Positions 41,609 to 49,890 of a stretch of 64,000 nt of DNA are shown in pieces. The stretch's first letter is position 1; every line of letters begins with the position of its first letter. The DNA lies in the NCBI RefSeq assembly GCF_017814435.1, contig NZ_JAGJCB010000014.1, positions 1-64,000 on the forward strand, given 5' to 3'. The DNA comes from Mariniflexile gromovii. GTDB taxonomy: Bacteria; Bacteroidota; Bacteroidia; Flavobacteriales; Flavobacteriaceae. The notes beneath the pieces are model-generated. The model was not told where the DNA came from, did not search any database, and saw only the letters and a list, made by a program, of their open reading frames with translations. Made by a program: the position numbers and the translations under genes.

Positions 41609-42790
41609 TTAAACGGGCAGCAAAATAACTTCTACCGAATCTCCCTTTTCAATGGTTTCAATAGCTTCAGCCACAAACACCAATGCGTTTGATATAGCAA
41701 ATGTTTGTTGCATGGCAGAACTTTGTCCTTCTAAAATTTCAACTTGATCATCGCTATAAATGGCTTTTAAAAATTGTGGTCTGTCACCATTCTTTTTAAA
41801 ATTTGAAATTGATTTAGCTTGTACACGTGGCAACCCAACAACCTCATTATCCATCATTTTTTGCAATGCCACATATACATACACATAAAAACAAGTTAAA
41901 GCAGCAGCAGGATTTCCGGGTAACGCAAATATGGATGTGTTATTTTTTGTTCCGAAGAATAAAGGCTTACCTGGTTTTTGTTTCACTTTATAAAAATGTT
42001 CGGTCACCCCCAGTTCGTTCAGTGCTTTTCCAACAAAATCGTAATCGCCCACCGAAATACCACCGGTAATTATCACTAAATCGGTTTCATCAATAACGGT
42101 CTTCAGTTTTGAAAGAGTTTCACTATAATCATCTTCCACTTTATGTATGGTAACATCGTAAAACTTCAAACTATAAAGCGCACTTAAAAGCATTTTTGAA
42201 TTGCTCTCGTATATTTTTCCGAAAGTCAAATCGCTACCAGCATCCACCAACTCATTACCCGTAGTAATTAAAGCAATAGTTGGCTTTTTAAAAACATTGA
42301 CTTTTGAAATACCCAACGAACTTAAATATCCAATTGCCGCTGGCGTTAACTTAGTATTTTTGGACAAAGCCAATGCGCCCTTTTTTACTTGCTCGCCTAA
42401 AGGACGAATGTTTGTATCAACTGCAATCTGGTGTTGCACCGTGATAAAACTTCCATCTACAGCTACTTTTTCCTGCATCATAACCGCATTGGCCGTATCA
42501 GGAACGGGAGCACCTGTAAAAATACGTACCGCTTCTCCATTCTTCAATACAGGCTGGTGGGCATCTCCTGCCTTTACTTCACCTATTAAATTATAAGTTA
42601 AACCTTCATGCAAGCATAACGCATAACCATCCATAGCCGATTGCCTAAAGGGCGGCATGTTAATATCTGAAAAAACATCCTCAAAAAGCTTGTAACCTCC
42701 TGCTTTTTCAACGGATTTAAAGATGCTTTTTAAAAGTGGTTTACTTTGTTTTTCAACAAGTTGAATGGCTTCATTAACAGAAATCATCAT
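41609..42790 (-). CDS. moeA: Molybdopterin molybdotransferase MoeA
   Basis: 393 aa. Inserts molybdate into adenylated molybdopterin. FRQSAMDGYALC, IFTGAPVPDTANAVMMQE, TTGNELV, ITGGISVGDYDFV and LPGNPAAALTCFYVYV are typical. Full-length at the expected approximately 400 residues. First gene of the leftward Moco run; the 196-bp gap upstream holds the promoter and faces the divergent crp gene. Confidence 0.93.
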   Translation of the reverse strand: MMISVNEAIQLVEKQSKPLLKSIFKSVEKAGGYKLFEDVFSDINMPPFRQSAMDGYALCLHEGLTYNLIGEVKAGDAHQPVLKNGEAVRIFTGAPVPDTANAVMMQEKVAVDGSFITVQHQIAVDTNIRPLGEQVKKGALALSKNTKLTPAAIGYLSSLGISKVNVFKKPTIALITTGNELVDAGSDLTFGKIYESNSKMLLSALYSLKFYDVTIHKVEDDYSETLSKLKTVIDETDLVIITGGISVGDYDFVGKALNELGVTEHFYKVKQKPGKPLFFGTKNNTSIFALPGNPAAALTCFYVYVYVALQKMMDNEVVGLPRVQAKSISNFKKNGDRPQFLKAIYSDDQVEILEGQSSAMQQTFAISNALVFVAEAIETIEKGDSVEVILLPV

Positions 42791-42941
42791 AGAATATCGT
42801 TATATCTTTACAAATATAACGATTTGATTTTTACTCCAATTCTATTCTATCTAGAATTATAAATAAATACGTAGAATACAAAATATCGAATATATTATTA
42901 AACACTCCACAACATACCCTTAAATATTTTATAGATGTTAC

Positions 42942-42955
42942 AAAAATACGTATTT
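42942..42955. promoter_or_regulatory. Half-site-like copy of the TAATACGTAT motif
   Basis: AAAAATACGTATTT, a palindromic variant 28 bp upstream of a full motif copy (42970-42985). Confidence 0.35.
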
Positions 42956-42969
42956 ACTATTTAAAATTA

Positions 42970-42985
42970 AGTATTAATACGTATA
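42970..42985 (+). promoter_or_regulatory. 16-bp motif copy overlapping crp -7 element
   Basis: AGTATTAATACGTATA. Related copies: 43836-43851 (CGTACTAATACGTATT) and 44011-44026 (AGTATTAATACTTATT). This copy overlaps the start of the -7 element TATATTTG (42982-42989) of the crp gene, a repression position. Confidence 0.6.
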
Positions 42986-42989
42986 TTTG
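42982..42989 (+). promoter_or_regulatory. -7 element of Crp/Fnr gene
   Basis: TATATTTG fits TAnnTTTG exactly. It contains the TTG that would otherwise be taken as start codon of the longest frame; that start is therefore unlikely. Confidence 0.65.
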
Positions 42990-43028
42990 GAGCAAATCAA
43001 ATTTTACACCGATTTAAAACAACTTATT

Positions 43029-43787
43029 TTGCAAACTAGAACCATACATACTCCTACCACCATCATAAGAAAACGCGTTATAGATAACACATCCTGTTTT
43101 TCTTGTGAAAATAGCAGTTGCCTAATTAAGAAAAACCTATTAGCGTTTGACGGTTCTAAACTAATTACCGAAAAAAACAATCTTAGATGTAAAAAAGGGC
43201 AACAATTCATCATGGAAGGTGCACCTGTGAACGGGCTGTTTTTTGTTTTAAAAGGAAAAGTAAAAGTTTTTAGAACAGGTATAAATGGCAGGGAACAAAT
43301 TGTTAGGTTTGCTAAAGAAGGTGAAATTATCGGGCATCGTGGTTTTGGTACCGAAGAACACTACTCCATTGGCGCCATTGCTTTAGAAGACACCCGATTG
43401 TGCTATTTTTCTAAACAAAATTTACAAGAGGCTTTATTGAGCAATCCGAGATTTGCATACGATTTCATGCTCTTTTATGCCAACGAACTTAACAGAAGTG
43501 AATCAAAAGTAAAAACCATTTCCCAAATGACCGTTAGAGAACGGGTTATTGACACCTTATTGTATATACACAGAAAATTTGGTGATATTAAAGGTTTTTT
43601 GAACCTACCTTTAAGCCGAAAAGAATATGCCGATTATGCCGGCACAACCGAAGAACAGGTAATACGTATTTTTTCAACTTTAAAAAGAGAAAAACTTATT
43701 ACAGCCAATGGCCGAAGAATTGCTATTGTAGATGTTCAAGTTCTTAAAAACGAAATTAGCGAGCATCATTTTTATCTAGACAGCTAA
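43029..43787 (+). CDS. Crp/Fnr-family regulator with N-terminal cysteine cluster
   Basis: 252 aa if started at TTG 43029; the 14-codon longer frame would begin inside the -7 element. An N-terminal CFSCENSSCLIKKNLL has three Cys and resembles the extensions of Fnr-like proteins in Flavobacteriaceae, which may bind a redox centre. A cyclic-nucleotide-binding-like domain (about 55-145) and a Crp-type winged helix (NLPLSRKEYADYAGTTEEQVIRIFSTLKREKLI) follow. It stands between moeA and nrtA, so control of nitrate uptake and Moco synthesis is likely. No ATG start is available. Confidence 0.8.
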   Translation: MQTRTIHTPTTIIRKRVIDNTSCFSCENSSCLIKKNLLAFDGSKLITEKNNLRCKKGQQFIMEGAPVNGLFFVLKGKVKVFRTGINGREQIVRFAKEGEIIGHRGFGTEEHYSIGAIALEDTRLCYFSKQNLQEALLSNPRFAYDFMLFYANELNRSESKVKTISQMTVRERVIDTLLYIHRKFGDIKGFLNLPLSRKEYADYAGTTEEQVIRIFSTLKREKLITANGRRIAIVDVQVLKNEISEHHFYLDS

Positions 43788-43835
43788 TTTTTCTTTCATT
43801 TTCATACCCTTCTACAATTAAATCCTTGTGTTTTA

Positions 43836-43851
43836 CGTACTAATACGTATT
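43836..43851 (+). promoter_or_regulatory. 16-bp motif copy between crp and nrtA
   Basis: CGTACTAATACGTATT, similar to 42970-42985. It lies 141 bp upstream of the nrtA -7 element and 49 bp beyond the crp stop. Confidence 0.5.
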
Positions 43852-43904
43852 ACTTACCAGGATATTTCACGACACTAAACTACTTATTTCCAATAAATTA
43901 TATT

Positions 43905-43930
43905 AAAAACCTGTTATTTAGCAGGTTTTT
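43905..43930 (+). terminator. Terminator of crp gene
   Basis: AAAAACCTG and CAGGTTTTT pair perfectly (9 bp) around TTATTTAG, giving a U-rich end. Confidence 0.85.
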
Positions 43931-43991
43931 ACATGTTTAAAAAAGAGGTCTTCACATGTTGTTTATCATAAAATAGAAAGATTACTACTTA

Positions 43992-43999
43992 TATATTTG
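43992..43999 (+). promoter_or_regulatory. -7 element of nrt operon
   Basis: TATATTTG, exact TAnnTTTG. The predicted start point is near 44006, so the motif at 44011-44026 is in the 5' leader, downstream of the promoter. Confidence 0.65.
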
Positions 44000-44010
44000 C
44001 CTTGTAATTA

Positions 44011-44026
44011 AGTATTAATACTTATT
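44011..44026 (+). promoter_or_regulatory. 16-bp motif copy in nrtA leader
   Basis: AGTATTAATACTTATT; includes the perfect palindrome AAGTATTAATACTT (44010-44023). It lies just downstream of the -7 element and 17 bp before the nrtA ATG, where a bound protein would block transcription. Confidence 0.6.
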
Positions 44027-44043
44027 AAATAAAATCAAGCAAT

Positions 44044-45429
44044 ATGAAATCACTATTAACAAAATCAACATGGATCTTATCACTAGGGCTATTACTAAGT
44101 GCCTGTGGTGGAAAAACAAAAAAAGCATCAACTGAAGACCTTACAACCGAAACTTCAAAAACAAAAACCTTGGATATTGAAAAACCACAATTAACTTTTG
44201 GTTTTATCAAATTAACCGATATGGCACCTTTAGCCATCGCCAAAGAAAAAGGCTTTTTTGAAGATGAAGGTTTATTTGTTTCGGTGGAAGCACAATCAAA
44301 CTGGAAAAATGTTTTAGACCGTGTTATTGATGGCCAATTAGATGGCTCCCATATGCTTGCAGGACAACCAATAGCTGCAGGTGCTGGTTTTGGTAGACAG
44401 GCGGAATTAGTAACCGCTTATTCTATGGATTTGAATGGAAATGGTATTACCGTTTCTAACGATGTTTGGGCAAAAATGAAACCAAATGTACCAAAAGATG
44501 CCGATGGTAAACCCGTTCACCCTATAAAAGCAGATGCTTTAAAACCTGTAATTACAGAATACAAAAACAAAGGTAACGCCTTTAAAATGGGTATGGTTTT
44601 CCCTGTTTCAACTCACAATTATGAAATTAGATATTGGTTAGCTGCTGCTGGAATAAACCCTGGGATGTACACAGCCGATAATGTACAAGGACAAATTGGT
44701 GCTGATGTATTACTATCTGTAACACCACCACCACAAATGCCAGCAACTCTTGAAGCAGGTACTATTTATGGATACTGCGTGGGCGAACCATGGAACCAAC
44801 AAGCGGTGTTTAAAGGGATTGGTGTACCGGTTGTAACAAACTATGACATTTGGAAAAACAACCCTGAAAAAGTGTTTGTAATGACCAAAAAGTTTGTTGA
44901 AGAAAACCCAAACACAGCCATTGCCGTTACCAAAGCCTTAATCCGTGCAGGTAAATGGTTAGACGAACCAAGCAACAGAGCCGAAGCTGTAAAAATATTA
45001 TCAATGCCTCAATATGTAGGTGCCGATGAAGTGGTATTAGCAAATTCCATGACAGGTACTTTTGAATTCGAAAAAGGCGATAAACGTGAGATGCCAGACT
45101 TTAATGTATTCTACAAATACAATGCTACCTATCCTTTTTACTCTGATGGTATTTGGTTCTTAACACAAATGCGTAGATGGGGACAAATTCCCGCTCCAAA
45201 ACCTGAAGGTTGGTATGCTGAAACCATTAAAAAGATTTACAGACCAGACATCTGGAAAAAAGCAGCCGATTTATTGGTGGCCGAAGGACACATTCCTGCT
45301 AGCGATGTACCAAATACAGATGGGTACAAGCCTGCAACAACCGATTTTATTGATGGCACCAAATACGACGCTAAAGACCCCATTGGCTACATCAATAGTT
45401 TCTCTATAGGAAATAAGGATAAAAAATAA
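44044..45429 (+). CDS. nrtA: Nitrate ABC transporter substrate-binding lipoprotein (NrtA-like)
   Basis: 461 aa. Signal peptide with lipobox LLLSAC (Cys21) anchors it to the outer face of the inner membrane. The mature part follows NrtA/Cmp[75 protein letters not shown]. NrtA-type proteins bind nitrate (CmpA bicarbonate). The start of the operon nrtA-nrtB-ATPase-ATPase-porin. An internal signal for nitrate specificity cannot be distinguished from bicarbonate here; context (Moco, qNOR) supports nitrate. Confidence 0.85.
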   Translation: MKSLLTKSTWILSLGLLLSACGGKTKKASTEDLTTETSKTKTLDIEKPQLTFGFIKLTDMAPLAIAKEKGFFEDEGLFVSVEAQSNWKNVLDRVIDGQLDGSHMLAGQPIAAGAGFGRQAELVTAYSMDLNGNGITVSNDVWAKMKPNVPKDADGKPVHPIKADALKPVITEYKNKGNAFKMGMVFPVSTHNYEIRYWLAAAGINPGMYTADNVQGQIGADVLLSVTPPPQMPATLEAGTIYGYCVGEPWNQQAVFKGIGVPVVTNYDIWKNNPEKVFVMTKKFVEENPNTAIAVTKALIRAGKWLDEPSNRAEAVKILSMPQYVGADEVVLANSMTGTFEFEKGDKREMPDFNVFYKYNATYPFYSDGIWFLTQMRRWGQIPAPKPEGWYAETIKKIYRPDIWKKAADLLVAEGHIPASDVPNTDGYKPATTDFIDGTKYDAKDPIGYINSFSIGNKDKK

Positions 45430-45453
45430 AAAAATACAAAAAAGTTAGTAATC

Positions 45454-46560
45454 ATGAAGCAAAGCATCACATTAGATAAGATAACCAAGTTTATGGGATT
45501 CGAGTTTTTAAGAACCTTAAAATTGATATTCACAGGGAAGATTGAAAAAGAAGATTTTAGAAACTTCTTACGAAAAGTAGTAGTGCCTCTTGCTTCCATG
45601 CTTTTATTTATAGGGCTATGGCACATGGGATCTCAAGCTCTATACAATACGGAAGCCACATACAAAATTGAAAAAGCATTAACCGAACAAGGGCAGGAAG
45701 CAGCCGATGCCATGGAAGCATGTATAGCATCGGGGGCCGTAAAATGCCAACCAAACACATTACCATCTCCTGCTCAAGTTTGGGCTTCGTTTAACACTTT
45801 GCTAGACGATCACTTTGCTATTAGAGCAGACAAACAGGCTTTTGCTGAAAAAACAGCTGCTTTAAATGCAAAACGAATAGCGGAAGGAAAAGACGCCATT
45901 ACCTATACCGGAAGACCATCGTTTGTAGACCAAATTTTAACCAGTATTAAAACGGTTTTTGCAGGTTTTCTTTTAGCATTGCTTATTGCAGTTCCCATAG
46001 GAATTGTAATAGGGCTAAGCAAAACCTTAAGGAGCTCGGTTAACTGGTTAATTCAAATTTTCAAACCCGTATCGCCCGTAGTTTGGTTGTTATTGGTTTT
46101 TATGATTGTAAAAACATTAACCAAAGATTCAAATTCTGATAGTGCTTTCATCATCTCGTTTATTAGTGTTGGTTTATGTTCTATGTGGGCTACGTTGGTA
46201 AACACTGCCATGGGGGTATCATCGGTTGATAAAGATTATATAAACGTAGCGAAAGTATTGAAGTTAGGCACCTTTCAAAAAGTGTTTAAAGTAATATTAC
46301 CATCTGCTTTACCTTTAATTTTTACCGGATTAAGAATTACACTTTCAGTGTCTTGGATGGTACTTATTGCTATTGAATTATTGGCTCAAAGTCCTGGTTT
46401 AGGATCGTTTGTTTGGGAAGAATTCCAAAATGGTGCGATAGATTCTAACTCAAAAATAATTGTTGCCATGTTTATTATTGGTGGTATTGGATTTTTGTTG
46501 GACAGAATCATGCTAACCGTTCAAAACATGATTTCTTTTAATAAGAATGATGGAATTTAA
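45454..46560 (+). CDS. nrtB: Nitrate ABC transporter permease (NrtB-like)
   Basis: 368 aa. One N-terminal helix (about 49-68) is followed by a long soluble insertion (about 70-165, containing ACIASGAVKCQPNTLPSPAQ, and Glu/Lys/Ala-rich helices), then five or so helices of a binding-protein-dependent permease. The cytoplasmic coupling loop YINVAKVLKLGTFQKVFKVILPSALP is the EAA motif. The first insertion is longer than in cyanobacterial NrtB and probably periplasmic. It starts 24 bp after nrtA. Confidence 0.85.
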   Translation: MKQSITLDKITKFMGFEFLRTLKLIFTGKIEKEDFRNFLRKVVVPLASMLLFIGLWHMGSQALYNTEATYKIEKALTEQGQEAADAMEACIASGAVKCQPNTLPSPAQVWASFNTLLDDHFAIRADKQAFAEKTAALNAKRIAEGKDAITYTGRPSFVDQILTSIKTVFAGFLLALLIAVPIGIVIGLSKTLRSSVNWLIQIFKPVSPVVWLLLVFMIVKTLTKDSNSDSAFIISFISVGLCSMWATLVNTAMGVSSVDKDYINVAKVLKLGTFQKVFKVILPSALPLIFTGLRITLSVSWMVLIAIELLAQSPGLGSFVWEEFQNGAIDSNSKIIVAMFIIGGIGFLLDRIMLTVQNMISFNKNDGI

Positions 46561-46645
46561 GTAAATGTTTAACTGTTTAATTGTTTAGTTGTGTAATCGA
46601 CATTAACAATTCAACAAATAACCAAATCAACAAATAAACATAAAG
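46561..46645. repeat. Intergenic repeat tract, copy 3
   Basis: GTTTAACTGTTTAATTGTTTAG and TTAACAATTCAACAAAT repeat the motif of the tracts at 36600-36680 and 39616-39662. It separates nrtB from the first ATPase gene. Confidence 0.5.
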
Positions 46646-46647
46646 AA

Positions 46648-47493
46648 ATGGCATACTTAGAATTAAATAATATTTATAAAACCTACGGAAAAGGTGAACA
46701 TGCTACCGAGGTACTTTCAAACATTAATTTGTCTATTGAAGAAGGTGAGTTTGTTGCTATTGTTGGATTTACTGGTAGCGGAAAAACAACCTTGGTAAAC
46801 TTAATAAACGGATTGTTGCAACCCACCAGTGGCGAAGTGTTGTTTAAAAGCGAACCTGTTGTTGGAACAAGCCATGAACGTGGAGTTATTTTTCAAAATT
46901 ACTCGTTATTGCCTTGGTTAACGGTTGGCCAGAACATTTACATGGCCGTGAAAGAGGCATTTCCTAAAAAAAGTAAGTCTGAAATAAACGACATTGTTGC
47001 TGAATATGTGGAAATGGTAAGCTTATCGCATGCTATCAACAAACGTCCGAAAGAATTATCGGGTGGTATGCGCCAACGTGTTGCGGTGGCGCGCGCTTTA
47101 GCCATGAAACCTGAAATGATTATTATGGACGAACCACTTGGTGCATTAGATGCTTTAACACGTGGCAATTTACAAGATGAAATTTTAAACATTTGGGGAA
47201 AAGACAAACGTACCGCCCTATTGATTACCAACGATGTAGATGAAGGTATTTACATGGCAGATCGTATTATTCCACTGCGTCCAGGACCAAATGCCACTTT
47301 AGGACCTGAGTTTAAAATTGATATTGACCGCCCACGAGATAAAACAGAAATGAACGATAACCCAAATTTCAAGAAAACAAGAAACGCCATTATTGAGTAT
47401 TTAATGGATATTGGAAATGAACGAAAATCGGTATCTAAAACAGAGTATGTACTTCCTGAGTTAACCCCAAAAGATTTTGTAAACCGATTTTAA
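46648..47493 (+). CDS. nrtC: Nitrate ABC transporter ATPase 1 (NrtC-like)
   Basis: 281 aa. Walker A VGFTGSGKTT, Q-loop VIFQNYSLLPWLT, signature LSGGMRQRVAVARAL, Walker B MIIMDEPLGALD. The switch position reads ITNDVDEG with Asn in place of the usual His. It has no C-terminal substrate-binding domain, unlike cyanobacterial NrtC. With ATPase 2 it should form an asymmetric pair in which one site has the changed switch residue. 11 bp from the next gene. Confidence 0.85.
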   Translation: MAYLELNNIYKTYGKGEHATEVLSNINLSIEEGEFVAIVGFTGSGKTTLVNLINGLLQPTSGEVLFKSEPVVGTSHERGVIFQNYSLLPWLTVGQNIYMAVKEAFPKKSKSEINDIVAEYVEMVSLSHAINKRPKELSGGMRQRVAVARALAMKPEMIIMDEPLGALDALTRGNLQDEILNIWGKDKRTALLITNDVDEGIYMADRIIPLRPGPNATLGPEFKIDIDRPRDKTEMNDNPNFKKTRNAIIEYLMDIGNERKSVSKTEYVLPELTPKDFVNRF

Positions 47494-47504
47494 TAAGAAA
47501 AACC

Positions 47505-48329
47505 ATGAGTATAATAACAGCAAATAGAACAACTCTAGATGATAATGGGCTTTTCCCTTCAAATGAGGTGATGTTGGATTTAAAGAGCCTTAAGAAAGTA
47601 TATCCAACTCCAAAAGGTGATTATGTAGTTCTGGAAGATTTAAATCTTCAAATAAGAAAGGAAGAGTTCGTTACCATCATTGGTCATTCAGGTTGTGGTA
47701 AAACAACCATGCTTTCCATGATTGCAGGACTTAATGACATTTCTGGAGGTAATATTTCAGTATTGGGTAAACACATAAAAGGCCCAGGCCCCGATAGAGG
47801 TGTTATTTTCCAATCACCCAGTTTAATGCCTTGGATGACGGCGCTTCAAAATGTATTACTAGGCGTTAACCAAGTATTTCCAGATGCCACGAAAGCACAA
47901 CGTAACGATATTGCCAAATACTATTTGCAAAAAGTAGGTTTGGAAGATGCCTTTAACAAACGTGCATCTGAGCTATCCCAAGGGATGCAACAACGTGTTG
48001 GAATTGCCAGGGCATTTGCCATAAAACCCAAAGTATTATTGCTTGACGAACCTTTTGGGATGCTGGATTCTTTAACCAGAGGTGAACTTCAGGATATCTT
48101 AATTGAAATTTGGAACAAAGAAAAAATTACCGCAGTAATGATAACCCACGATGTAGATGAAGCCATCTTTTTAGCAGACCGTGTGGTAATGATGACCAGC
48201 GGCCCCAAAGCCAAAATAGGCGATATTTTAAACATAGATTTTGAACGCCCCAGAACCCGAAAATCTGTATTGGAACACGACGATTATTACAAATACAGAA
48301 AGCATCTTATAGATTTTTTAGAGCATTAA
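47505..48329 (+). CDS. nrtD: Nitrate ABC transporter ATPase 2 (NrtD-like)
   Basis: 274 aa. Walker A IGHSGCGKTT, Q-loop VIFQSPSLMPWMT, Walker B VLLLDEPFGMLD and canonical switch ITHDVDEA are present. The signature reads LSQGMQQRVGIARAF, with Gln replacing the first Gly of LSGG. So this subunit has a good Walker/switch set but a degenerate signature, the mirror image of ATPase 1. Confidence 0.85.
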   Translation: MSIITANRTTLDDNGLFPSNEVMLDLKSLKKVYPTPKGDYVVLEDLNLQIRKEEFVTIIGHSGCGKTTMLSMIAGLNDISGGNISVLGKHIKGPGPDRGVIFQSPSLMPWMTALQNVLLGVNQVFPDATKAQRNDIAKYYLQKVGLEDAFNKRASELSQGMQQRVGIARAFAIKPKVLLLDEPFGMLDSLTRGELQDILIEIWNKEKITAVMITHDVDEAIFLADRVVMMTSGPKAKIGDILNIDFERPRTRKSVLEHDDYYKYRKHLIDFLEH

Positions 48330-48372
48330 AAATTACATGAGATATATCATATAACAAAAAAACAACTGCTTA

Positions 48373-48380
48373 TATATTTG
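48373..48380 (+). promoter_or_regulatory. -7 element before porin gene
   Basis: TATATTTG in the 120-bp gap between ATPase 2 and the porin. It suggests the porin can also be transcribed by itself. Confidence 0.5.
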
Positions 48381-48449
48381 AACAACAAAATATAAGCAAC
48401 ACAAAAACATAATAAATAAAGATCAACCATAACTTAAAAATCAAAAAAA

Positions 48450-49706
48450 ATGAAAAAACAATATGTAATTCTAGGACTTTTATTAGGCTGCTTACAATTT
48501 GTACAAGCACAATTTACATTAGATGGCGAATTTCGTCCAAGAACTGAATATAGAAATGGCTTTGGAAGTATCATCCCTGATGCTGCCGACCCAGGTTTCG
48601 GAATTTCAACAAGAACCAGATTAAATGCAGGTTATAACACCGAATCTTACAAATTTTATTTAAGTCTTCAAGATGTCATGGTTTGGGGCGAAAACAGACA
48701 ATTGCTGCCTTACGATCAAAACAATTCCTTTTCTATTTTCGAGGCTTGGGCAGATATTAATTTAGGTGAAGGATTCTCAACTAAATTAGGCCGTCAAGTT
48801 ATTTCTTATGATGACCAACGTATTTTTGGAGGCTTGGATTGGGCACAACAAGGGCGTAACCACGATGCTGCCTTAATTAAATACAACAAAGGGAAATTCA
48901 TGCTCGATTTAGGTTTGGCCTTTAGTCAAGACTATTCAAACCCAACGGGTTTTGTAAATACAGGAACAGCCTATAACACTACAGGATTCTTTTCATATAA
49001 AACCATGCAATACCTATATTTAAAACAAGCTGGTGAAAGTTTTTCTGGAAGTTTATTATTGCTTAACAACGGTTTTCAAAAATTTGAAGCTGACAATGTA
49101 ACACCTGATGGCGTAAACAGTTTACAGACACTAGGAACACATTTAGACTATAAAAAAGGGAGTTTTGGTGTAGCTGCGAATGCTTTTTTACAAACTGGCG
49201 ATCAAGTTAATAGCGCATACCTTTTAGGATTGGATTTCAGCTATAAAGCATCTCCAAAAGTTACTTTGGGTGCTGGCCTTGAAATTATTAGTGGTAATGA
49301 CACCTCAACTACTAAAAGCGAAGCCTTCTTCCCATTATATGGTACCAATCATAAATTTAACGGATTTATGGATTATTTCTACGTAGGGAACCATGCAAAT
49401 TCTATTGGTTTAGTTGATATCCATATAGGAGCAGATTTCAAATTAAGCGAAACATCTAACCTATCTGTAAACGTATTAAATTTTAGTGGCGAGCAAGAAT
49501 TAGCTAGCGGTGAAAAATCATTAGGAACGGAATTAGATTTAGTTTTCGCCAAGAAATTCAAAGGTTACAGTTTAGTATTAGGATATTCTCAAATGTTTGC
49601 TAACGATGGCATGTATGAGCTAAAAGGCGTAACGAAAGCGAATGCAGCAGATATGCAAAACTGGGCTTGGGCCATGATAGTTATCAAACCTAAACTAATA
49701 AACTAA
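48450..49706 (+). CDS. Outer membrane beta-barrel protein (alginate export/porin-like)
   Basis: 418 aa with signal peptide MKKQYVILGLLLGCLQFVQA. Many alternating strands, starting FTLDGEFRPRTEYRNGFGS and ending in an aromatic/amphipathic strand. The architecture is that of the alginate-export-like/porin family of Bacteroidota. It probably brings nitrate or nitrite across the outer membrane for the adjacent ABC transporter. The substrate is inferred from context. Confidence 0.7.
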   Translation: MKKQYVILGLLLGCLQFVQAQFTLDGEFRPRTEYRNGFGSIIPDAADPGFGISTRTRLNAGYNTESYKFYLSLQDVMVWGENRQLLPYDQNNSFSIFEAWADINLGEGFSTKLGRQVISYDDQRIFGGLDWAQQGRNHDAALIKYNKGKFMLDLGLAFSQDYSNPTGFVNTGTAYNTTGFFSYKTMQYLYLKQAGESFSGSLLLLNNGFQKFEADNVTPDGVNSLQTLGTHLDYKKGSFGVAANAFLQTGDQVNSAYLLGLDFSYKASPKVTLGAGLEIISGNDTSTTKSEAFFPLYGTNHKFNGFMDYFYVGNHANSIGLVDIHIGADFKLSETSNLSVNVLNFSGEQELASGEKSLGTELDLVFAKKFKGYSLVLGYSQMFANDGMYELKGVTKANAADMQNWAWAMIVIKPKLIN

Positions 49707-49749
49707 AAAACTTTAATTTAGATAATTTGATTAATTTCTAAATCTCTGA

Positions 49750-49785
49750 AAGAATCCCATAGTAATTATGGGGTTCTTTTTTTTT
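49750..49785 (+). terminator. Terminator after porin
   Basis: AGAATCCCATA and TATGGGGTTCT pair (one G-U) around GTAAT, followed by nine Ts. It ends the nrt-porin transcription unit. Confidence 0.85.
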
Positions 49786-49890
49786 GAGACATTTCAAAAA
49801 ATCAATTTAAATAACAAGCTTCAAAGAGTATTGTAAATAATATTATATTTACTTATTAATTAAATTCAATACCAAATATTACAACCCTAT

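Noticed and set aside
42827-42900. Additional promoter motifs in the moeA-crp gap
   Set aside because: AT-rich sequence gives many partial TAnnTTTG matches; only those with matching context were kept.
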